From Dyadobacter psychrophilus (GTDB lineage: Bacteria; Bacteroidota; Bacteroidia; Cytophagales; Spirosomataceae): a stretch of 64,000 bases of DNA. The stretch lies in the NCBI RefSeq assembly GCF_900167945.1, contig NZ_FUZA01000003.1:248001-312000 (forward strand), read 5' to 3'. Below, piece by piece: positions 58,129 through 64,000 of this stretch (position 1 is the first letter of the stretch; each line of letters opens with the position of its first letter). Under the pieces are notes generated by a model. That model ran no database searches and was not told the origin of the DNA. It saw only the letters and a list, made by a program, of their open reading frames with translations. The translations under genes were made by a program, and so were the position numbers.

Positions 58129-59679
58129 TTGTACGGATTCATTGCTCCCGCTTTCACGTATGGTCAATCACATGTTTCTCCTGAGGACTTGTATGGAACG
58201 CTGTTTCGTGATATCCAGCACAGTCATATTTTTGAGGATTCCAAAACATTTGCGGATGCAATTCCCCTGGAAGATCCCGTCCTGATCATTGAAAGATATC
58301 ATCATGAGAAAGACGAACCGGATTTCGACCTTCAAGCGTTTGTAAGCCAGTATTTTCGAATGCCTGCGCACATTGCGTCCGCTTTTCAGGCGGATACGAG
58401 CTCGTCAACGTCGGAAAACATAAAAAGACTATGGTCTGTGCTCACGCGGCAGCCCGAAAACCAGGAGCGTGGCGGATCGCTGATTCCCCTTCCGTTCCCT
58501 TATGTTGTGCCCGGCGGACGTTTCCGCGAGATATATTATTGGGACAGTTATTTTACCATGTTAGGACTGAAAGAATCCGGGAGAACGGATCTTATTGAAA
58601 GCATGGTCAACAATTTCGCTTACCTGATCGATAGCTTCGGATACATTCCTACGGCCAACCGGACTTACTATTTAACCAGATCCCAGCCACCGTTTTTCTC
58701 CTTAATGGTCCGTCTTTACAGCGATATGGCGGGAAAGAAAATCCTGAAACGCTATTTGCCCCAGCTGCAAAAAGAATATGATTACTGGATGCAGGACGAT
58801 GGCCCCACGCACGAACCGTTCACAGCGCACAGGAGACTCGTAAAACTTCCCGACGGCGCATTACTAAACCGGTATTGGGACGATAAGGCGAGTCCGCGCC
58901 CGGAATCCTACCGCGAGGACGTCGAATTGAGCATTGAGGCAAAAGAGCGGTTTGAAATGGCGCCGGAAGCGGTTTTCCGACATATAAGGGCTGCGGCAGA
59001 GTCGGGATGGGATTTCAGCAGCAGATGGTTTGCGGATGAGAATGATTTTGCCAGCATTCACACCACCGACATTGTCCCGGTAGACCTGAACTGTCTGATG
59101 CATCATCTCGAAAAAGCGCTGGCAGAGGCATATCTGCTGAATGACAATACGAAAATGCATTTGTATTTTGAAGAGAAAGCCAGGGTTAGGGCCGCTGCTA
59201 TCCAAACCTATTTTTGGGACGAAACGCGGAATTATTTCATGGATTATGATTTTAAAAAGCAAACCTTTACAAAAGCGGTGACGCTGGCAGGAACCTATCC
59301 ATTGTTTTTTAAGCTGGCTACAAAATCGCAATCCCATTATATGCGGGCTTATATCCGGCTCAATTTTATGCGCTCGGGCGGCTTGCTAACCACCACCATA
59401 AAGACCGGGCAGCAATGGGACGCGCCGAATGGCTGGGCGCCGCTGCAATGGATCACCTACAAAGGCTTGCGCAACTATAATTTTCACCGGACAGCCAATG
59501 AACTTTGTGCGGAATGGATAGCGCTGGTGGATAAAGAGTTTAAACATTCGGGCAAAATGCTTGAAAAATATAATGTCTCGGACACGAATCTGATTGCCGG
59601 CGGAGGCGAATACGAGATCCAGGAGGGATTTGGCTGGACGAATGGTGTTTATCTCCGGATGAAGAACAAAAGGAGCTAG
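58129..59679 (+). CDS. Trehalase (GH37)
   Basis: A 516-aa family GH37 enzyme hydrolysing trehalose to two glucose. Both PROSITE-type signatures are present: PGGRFREIYYWDSYF (about 128-142) and QWDAPNGWAPLQW (about 428-440). The catalytic Asp lies in ESGWDFSSRW and the catalytic Glu in YEIQEGFGWTNGV. The N-terminus is odd: the only in-frame start is TTG at 58129, giving MYGFIAPAFTYGQS, which looks like the end of a signal peptide lacking its basic and hydrophobic front. Location (cytoplasm or periplasm) is therefore uncertain. It is probably cotranscribed with the M28 gene. Confidence 0.92.
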   Translation: MYGFIAPAFTYGQSHVSPEDLYGTLFRDIQHSHIFEDSKTFADAIPLEDPVLIIERYHHEKDEPDFDLQAFVSQYFRMPAHIASAFQADTSSSTSENIKRLWSVLTRQPENQERGGSLIPLPFPYVVPGGRFREIYYWDSYFTMLGLKESGRTDLIESMVNNFAYLIDSFGYIPTANRTYYLTRSQPPFFSLMVRLYSDMAGKKILKRYLPQLQKEYDYWMQDDGPTHEPFTAHRRLVKLPDGALLNRYWDDKASPRPESYREDVELSIEAKERFEMAPEAVFRHIRAAAESGWDFSSRWFADENDFASIHTTDIVPVDLNCLMHHLEKALAEAYLLNDNTKMHLYFEEKARVRAAAIQTYFWDETRNYFMDYDFKKQTFTKAVTLAGTYPLFFKLATKSQSHYMRAYIRLNFMRSGGLLTTTIKTGQQWDAPNGWAPLQWITYKGLRNYNFHRTANELCAEWIALVDKEFKHSGKMLEKYNVSDTNLIAGGGEYEIQEGFGWTNGVYLRMKNKRS

Positions 59680-59809
59680 TTACGTATAAACCACCGTTGA
59701 AATTATTATCCGATTCTAATAATATTATTGAAAATTTCCAGAGGCAACTTCTTCTATTCGAGAATATTTTTAATACCTTGGTGTTGCTAACCCCATTTTT
59801 CAGAATTAC

Positions 59810-60598
59810 ATGAAACTATCCATATATCAGATCGATGCGTTTACTGACACACTCTTTTGTGGAAATCCTGCTGCGATTGTTCCTCTGAATGAATGGCTTT
59901 CAGACGAGACGATGCTCAACATTGCTGCTGAAAACAACCTGGCCGAAACTGCATTTTACGTTCCAACTGAAAACGGTTTTCACATTCGCTGGTTTACGCC
60001 ATCAGTTGAGGTTGACCTCTGCGGGCACGCTACACTGGCAGCCGCCTATGTGATTTTCAATATCCAGAATTACGAAGGCAAGTCTATCCGATTTGATTCA
60101 CGCAGCGGTGAGCTCCGTGTGGATTGTAAAGAAGATTGGCTTACATTGAATTTTCCAGTTGACCAATTCCACATCGCTGTCCCTCCACCCGCTTTGGTAG
60201 AAAGCCTTGTGGACACAACAATGCTGGAAGTTTATAAAGGAAAAACGGATTACATGGTGGTTTTGGAGTCTGAAGATGTCGTTAAGAACCTGGATTTTGA
60301 CATTATCGTGCTATCGACAATTCCGGCCCGAGGCATCATAGTTACGGCTGCCGGAGAGGACGTTGATTTCGTGTCACGCTTTTTCGCGCCGCAATCCGGC
60401 ATCGATGAAGATCCCGTAACCGGCTCAGCGCATACAACATTAATTCCCTACTGGGCAGAAAAACTCGACAAAACAACATTAACTGCCAGACAACTTTCAA
60501 AACGGGGCGGATATCTCAAATGCGAACTAGACGGCGACCGCGTACACATTGGCGGCCAGGCAAGGCTTTATTTGAAGGGGGAGATTTTGATTGACTGA
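59810..60598 (+). CDS. PhzF-family isomerase-like protein
   Basis: A 262-aa protein of the PhzF/diaminopimelate-epimerase-like fold. The conserved N-terminal CGNPAAIVPL, catalytic Glu46 in NNLAETAFYV, DLCGHATLAAAYV, and the C-terminal GIDEDPVTGSAHTTLIPYW are all present. PhzF acts in phenazine synthesis, but most homologues in bacteria without phenazine genes have unknown substrates; no phenazine genes are nearby. It is monocistronic. Confidence 0.9.
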   Translation: MKLSIYQIDAFTDTLFCGNPAAIVPLNEWLSDETMLNIAAENNLAETAFYVPTENGFHIRWFTPSVEVDLCGHATLAAAYVIFNIQNYEGKSIRFDSRSGELRVDCKEDWLTLNFPVDQFHIAVPPPALVESLVDTTMLEVYKGKTDYMVVLESEDVVKNLDFDIIVLSTIPARGIIVTAAGEDVDFVSRFFAPQSGIDEDPVTGSAHTTLIPYWAEKLDKTTLTARQLSKRGGYLKCELDGDRVHIGGQARLYLKGEILID

Positions 60599-60601
60599 TT
60601 T

Positions 60602-60743
60602 TGAATGAGTGAATTAGTGAATGACTGAATGACTGAATGTTAAATGAAAAAAATACATTCACATACAGTCCCACCAGCCTATTATTCATCGCACTGCAAC
60701 CCTGTCATTCATTCATTATTTCATTCTGTCATTCACTAATTTC
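60602..60743. repeat. Inverted GAATGA-rich repeat between convergent genes
   Basis: Left arm 60602-60640 holds AATTAGTGAATGACTGAATG and further GAATGAC units in tandem. Right arm 60704-60743 holds the complement of AATTAGTGAATGAC followed by GAATGA. Arms of about 20 bp match with one mismatch. The right arm includes the last codons of the convergent EamA transporter gene (LVNDRMK and its stop), so the repeat has extended into coding sequence. Confidence 0.7.
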
Positions 60744-61600
60744 CTGCGCTGCCCTGCATACAATCCTGCGATTACCAAAACCGTTCCTACAACCGTGTAC
60801 ATGGTGACTGGCTCGTCCATAAGCCACCAGGCAAAGAAAAAGCCGAACAGCGGGCATAGGAAGAGCCATAAGGAGGCTTTGACCGTGTCGATTCTTAATA
60901 AATAAAACCAGCATATCAGGCCGACTATTGATACGGCCAGACTTAACCAGAGCACCGGATACCAGAATGTACCGTCCCAGACCGTTGTTGAAAAATCGGC
61001 AAAAAGTAAAGTTGCAGGAAGCAGGAAAACGCCGCCTAAGAAAACCTGCCAGCCATTGATCAGCAAATTCGGCAACTCCCATTGTACCGTTGCATAGTAA
61101 ACACTGGCGGCAGAAACGGCTATCATACTGATAAGCAACAATATAATGCCTTCAACGGTGGTAAAACTATCGACCAGTAACGGATATGTTGCAACGCCTA
61201 CACCCACCATTCCGAGAATGATCCCTAACCATTCTTCCGGGCGGGGATGCCTTTTGAGCCACCAGGACGACAGCAGGACAATGATCAGTGGATTGATTGA
61301 GACGGCCAGACTGCCAATTCCGGCAGCGGTAAATTTCATGGCATACATGTAGAGACCGAGATAAAGCGTTGTATTAAGAAAACCAAAGAGCGCAAGCTGC
61401 TTCCACTCTTTTTTGTTGGGCAATCGATAAGACTTTTCCCTGCTGAGTAAATACGAAAAAGTCAGTAACAATATACCAGCGATAAAGAAGCGAACGTTTG
61501 CCAGTATTAACGGAGCAGCTGACCGGACCCCAAACTTGGTGGCGACGGATGCAGACGACCACAGAATGGAAAAGAGAAGACCAATACCAATGTTTTTCAC
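60716..61600 (-). CDS. EamA/DMT-family transporter
   Basis: A 294-aa integral membrane protein with ten predicted helices in two EamA repeats (first ending near YMYAMKFTAAGIGSLAVSIN, second near LLRIDTVKASLWLFLCPLFG). Proteins of the drug/metabolite transporter superfamily often export amino acids or other metabolites; the substrate is unknown. The last codons are encoded by a GAATGA repeat copy. It is divergent from the OmpA gene. Confidence 0.88.
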   Translation of the reverse strand: MKNIGIGLLFSILWSSASVATKFGVRSAAPLILANVRFFIAGILLLTFSYLLSREKSYRLPNKKEWKQLALFGFLNTTLYLGLYMYAMKFTAAGIGSLAVSINPLIIVLLSSWWLKRHPRPEEWLGIILGMVGVGVATYPLLVDSFTTVEGIILLLISMIAVSAASVYYATVQWELPNLLINGWQVFLGGVFLLPATLLFADFSTTVWDGTFWYPVLWLSLAVSIVGLICWFYLLRIDTVKASLWLFLCPLFGFFFAWWLMDEPVTMYTVVGTVLVIAGLYAGQRRKLVNDRMK

Positions 61601-61673
61601 GCTTAAACAGAATTATGATCCAAAAATACGCGATGCATTTCGGGTTCCCCCTGCACTTTTTATATTTTTGGGC

Positions 61674-63065
61674 ATGATTGATAAAATAAATGCAAAGTGT
61701 GTTCTGGCCATTCTTCTTACCGGACTTTACTTTCCTTCCTTCTCGCAAAGCCAGTGGACTTACGACTTTAACAATGGCCTTACCCCAATTGAAAATGGAG
61801 GCCCTGCATTAAAAGTGCTCGGACAGCCTGGAAAGTACGTTAAGGAAAAAATTCCAGGTTCCGACGATCTGAGCAGGACGATTTATCAATTTGAAAAAAA
61901 CAGCGGTTTACAGTTCAACAACACAGAGGCCAAGGGTTTCCTGAGCAAATCTTTTACTGTCGAGATTTATTTCAAAATGGATGAGCTCGACAGCTGGAAA
62001 AGAGTGCTCGATTTTAAAAACCGGAAAAGCGACTACGGCAGTTATATCTACGACGGCAAGCTCAATTTCTACGATTTTGCAATTGGAGAAAAAGCACCTG
62101 TGCGCGCAAATCGGTATGTACATTATGTGTACTCGCGCGATTTTGAAACCAAGGCTATTAAAATGTATATCAACGGTCAGTCCAAACTGGAATTCAAAGA
62201 TCCCGGAACGGAGGGAATGCTGGATACCGACCAGGTGCTAAATTTTTTCCAGGACGACCTGATCGCGAATCATGAATCCAGTGCCGGTTCCATTGTGCTG
62301 ATCCGTGTTTATGACCGCGTTATGACGCCTGTGTTTGTCAGAAGAAGTTACCAGACTATCAGCAGGGCTCCCAAAGCGCCCATTGCCGAGAAGGAAGAAG
62401 AGGAATCGGAGGAAAAGCCTGCGCCAAAAGAGACAGCCAAAAGAAACACGAATCTCGCAATCGTTACCGGACGAGTTTATGACGGCAAAAATTTGAAGCC
62501 GGTCAATGATGCCGATGTGACCGTTCGGAAGTCCAGCACAGACTCTCTGGTGGCGTCCACAAAAACGGTGAACGGGATTTATAATTTTGAACTTCGCCCG
62601 CATGAAACTTATCGCATATCGGCGCAAGCGGATGGATTTCAGCCTAAAAGCGTGTCTGTAAAAGTTTCAAACCGTTTTGAGGAAGTGAAGTCGCTGATCA
62701 GCCTTTCTGAGTCGACTTATGACGCGCCGTTATCGACCTTGTATTTTACGCAAAGCACGGATGTGCTGGAAGATGATGCATTGAGGGGGCTTGATTCCCT
62801 TGTTTCCTATTTTCAGAAGAAAGAAAACCTGCGAATTATTCTGAAAGGCCACACAGACAACACGGGGGATTTTGCTAAAAACCTTGAACTTTCGAACAAG
62901 CGTGTGGAGACGGTGAAAGGTTATTTATTGGGAAAAGGAATTACTGCAGACCGCATAGCGGGTTCGGGATATGGATCTGCGCAGCCTAGCCGCATGAATC
63001 AGTCGGAAGCATTGAAACGTTCTAACCGTCGCGTGGAAATTTGGGCTGAGCCCATAAAAAGATAA
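61674..63065 (+). CDS. OmpA-family protein with LamG-like and carboxypeptidase-regulatory domains
   Basis: A 463-aa exported protein: signal peptide (CVLAILLTGLYFPSFSQ), a concanavalin/LamG-like lectin domain (about 25-225; FTVEIYFKMDELDSWKRVL), an acidic linker rich in Glu/Lys/Pro (about 240-270), a regulatory-like beta sandwich (VTGRVYDGKNLKPVNDADVT), and an OmpA peptidoglycan-binding domain (ILKGHTDNTGDFAKNLELSN and RSNRRVEIW). It likely links the outer membrane or surface to peptidoglycan. A promoter-like TATTTTTG lies only 4 nt before the ATG at 61674. Confidence 0.88.
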   Translation: MIDKINAKCVLAILLTGLYFPSFSQSQWTYDFNNGLTPIENGGPALKVLGQPGKYVKEKIPGSDDLSRTIYQFEKNSGLQFNNTEAKGFLSKSFTVEIYFKMDELDSWKRVLDFKNRKSDYGSYIYDGKLNFYDFAIGEKAPVRANRYVHYVYSRDFETKAIKMYINGQSKLEFKDPGTEGMLDTDQVLNFFQDDLIANHESSAGSIVLIRVYDRVMTPVFVRRSYQTISRAPKAPIAEKEEEESEEKPAPKETAKRNTNLAIVTGRVYDGKNLKPVNDADVTVRKSSTDSLVASTKTVNGIYNFELRPHETYRISAQADGFQPKSVSVKVSNRFEEVKSLISLSESTYDAPLSTLYFTQSTDVLEDDALRGLDSLVSYFQKKENLRIILKGHTDNTGDFAKNLELSNKRVETVKGYLLGKGITADRIAGSGYGSAQPSRMNQSEALKRSNRRVEIWAEPIKR

Positions 63066-63090
63066 AGCCATCTCACTGAGACGGCTTTAT
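63062..63090 (+). terminator. Hairpin at the end of the OmpA gene
   Basis: ATAAAGCC and TCTC pair with GAGA and GGCTTTAT, with one mismatch pair between the two blocks and a 3-nt loop. It begins inside the stop region. The T tail is short, so termination is probable but not certain. Confidence 0.6.
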
Positions 63091-63668
63091 ACTGACTATT
63101 CCTAAACCCTTAACCTTTTCTTATCTTTTATATCTTTTGCAATTGATTCCGGTGTGCTAACCGAATAAACTGTATCAATGCAAGCGTATCTGAATCTCTT
63201 TTTATATAAAGTAACAATGTTTTGAATAATACTCCAATTTCCATACTAACAATTCGGAAACATTTGGCCTATATACGAAGCAAATTGTATTTCAGATTTG
63301 CTGTCAAACATTGCTTATTTTACTCATTTCGCATTTCGAACTGCTTTCGTCTTATTAACTTGTGACTGAGCGGCTAACGAAACTGCTTAAACTTTTACAA
63401 AGGTAAAAACATTAATATTATTTCCTTTGATTTATTCTATTTTTATTTCGGAGAACCGTGATACAAAGGTCCACATTAATTTTGATATTACAAGCATCCT
63501 GAAAATCAGGCAACAAAATTATATTTGGAACTAATGCTGGTTTTGAGCATCTTTTTTATTACAATATACCACATTTATAAATTTTTATTTATTAATCTTT
63601 TGATAAAAGCTCAATTTACAGAATAAATAGAATTCTTGAAATATTTATATTTTCTTTAAATAGTACAA
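63091..63668. other. AT-rich intergenic region with no recognised gene
   Basis: About 580 bp between the OmpA hairpin and the pth stop. It is strongly AT-rich, with no frame of convincing coding character on either strand, no tRNA-like cloverleaf and no strong terminator after the pth gene. A few TTTTG and TATA-like tracts occur but no paired promoter elements were found with confidence. Confidence 0.6.
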
Positions 63669-64000
63669 TCATTGGTTATAATTATTCATTGTTGATTGTA
63701 TTCCCAAAGTACAAAACGAAAGCACCATATCGCCGGCATTGTCCAAAAATATAGGCAGTTCTTTCATTTCTTCATTGGAAAAAGGTTTTAGAACATAATC
63801 TACTTGCCTTCCACGCGGAAAATTATTTCCTATTCCAAACCGCAAACGTGGATAATTGGTCGATGCAAGCAGTTCTTCAATATTTTTCAGTCCATTGTGT
63901 CCTCCATGACTTCCTTTTGGTTTGATCCGCAAGGTTCCAAACGGAAGTTGCAGCTCATCCAGTATCACCAGCAAATTTTCCTCCTGAATTTTGTACTGGT
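63669..64000 (-). CDS. pth: Peptidyl-tRNA hydrolase, C-terminal part (cut by window edge)
   Basis: At least 109 codons in frame to the window end, encoding the C-terminal part of Pth: VILDELQLPFGTLRIKPKGS, then HGGHNGLKNIEELL and YPRLRFGIG, GRQVDYVLKPFSNEE. Pth releases tRNA from prematurely dropped peptidyl-tRNAs. The frame is open to position 64000 (QYKIQEENLLVILDE), so the start and catalytic His lie outside the window. Confidence 0.93.
   Translation of the reverse strand, partial: QYKIQEENLLVILDELQLPFGTLRIKPKGSHGGHNGLKNIEELLASTNYPRLRFGIGNNFPRGRQVDYVLKPFSNEEMKELPIFLDNAGDMVLSFCTLGIQSTMNNYNQ

Noticed and set aside
59810..60598. Phenazine biosynthesis locus
   Set aside because: Only a PhzF homologue is present; no other phz genes are nearby, and most PhzF homologues are unrelated to phenazines.
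1..64000. CRISPR array, prophage, insertion sequence or tRNA genes
   Set aside because: No regularly spaced direct repeats, transposase, integrase, phage structural genes or tRNA cloverleaf were seen.

Overview
The window reads as a chromosomal segment of a Bacteroidota bacterium, most likely Cytophagales and close to Dyadobacter or Spirosoma. The evidence is a SusC/SusD pair, DUF5686, GWxTD and Bacteroidota-type GreA-like proteins, the MGRAYEYRK form of YebC, many promoters with the TAnnTTTG -7 element, and little use of Shine-Dalgarno sites. There are no rRNA or tRNA genes, insertion sequences, prophage or CRISPR. Genus placement is inference from protein recall only.

Layout. 0-3 kb: a lipid A-type acyltransferase, a family 9 glycosyltransferase and N-carbamoylputrescine amidase (aguB). 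3-12 kb: a long structured leader, susC, susD, a lipoprotein, a Tat-exported aminotransferase, an AEC permease and a secreted Hint-like protein. 12-15 kb: agmatine deiminase (aguA), a GH25 muramidase and a RelE-type toxin-antitoxin pair with a frameshifted toxin. 15-28 kb: leuS, a beta-barrel protein, a ScfR/PccR-type regulator, a sterol-desaturase-family protein, a glutaryl-CoA-dehydrogenase-like enzyme, a HicAB pair with a stop codon in hicA, an FAD enzyme, a DUF4160/DUF2442 pair and a Nudix hydrolase. 28-47 kb: mostly housekeeping genes (topoisomerase IV A subunit, metF, yebC, pyrB, rlmB, mnmA), cell-envelope genes and a kinase-like protein of unknown function. 46.6-52 kb: glutathione-independent formaldehyde dehydrogenase divergent from mobA, fdhD, a small conserved gene and an FdhF/YdeP molybdoenzyme. 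52-64 kb: a sugar dehydrogenase/cytochrome c fusion, a GDPD, metX behind a SAM-I riboswitch, an M28 peptidase, trehalase, PhzF, an EamA transporter, an OmpA protein and a partial pth.

Genes that work together: aguA and aguB make putrescine from agmatine but lie 9 kb apart on either side of the SusCD block. The 46.6-52 kb genes look like a formaldehyde-to-formate-to-CO2 module together with its cofactor maturation. metF and metX serve methionine synthesis; metX is under a SAM riboswitch, and metF lies just downstream of a terminator-ended structured RNA of unknown type.

Most notable: the susC leader (about 3231-3649) ends in a terminator-like hairpin whose ascending strand can instead pair perfectly with an upstream 9-nt segment, the architecture of a transcription attenuator. 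Also notable are the degenerate secreted Hint protein, the RNA upstream of metF, the kinase-like gene, the clamp-motif-like tail of the topoisomerase subunit, and two toxin-antitoxin loci in which only the toxin is broken. All calls were made by eye, without database searches or folding software.
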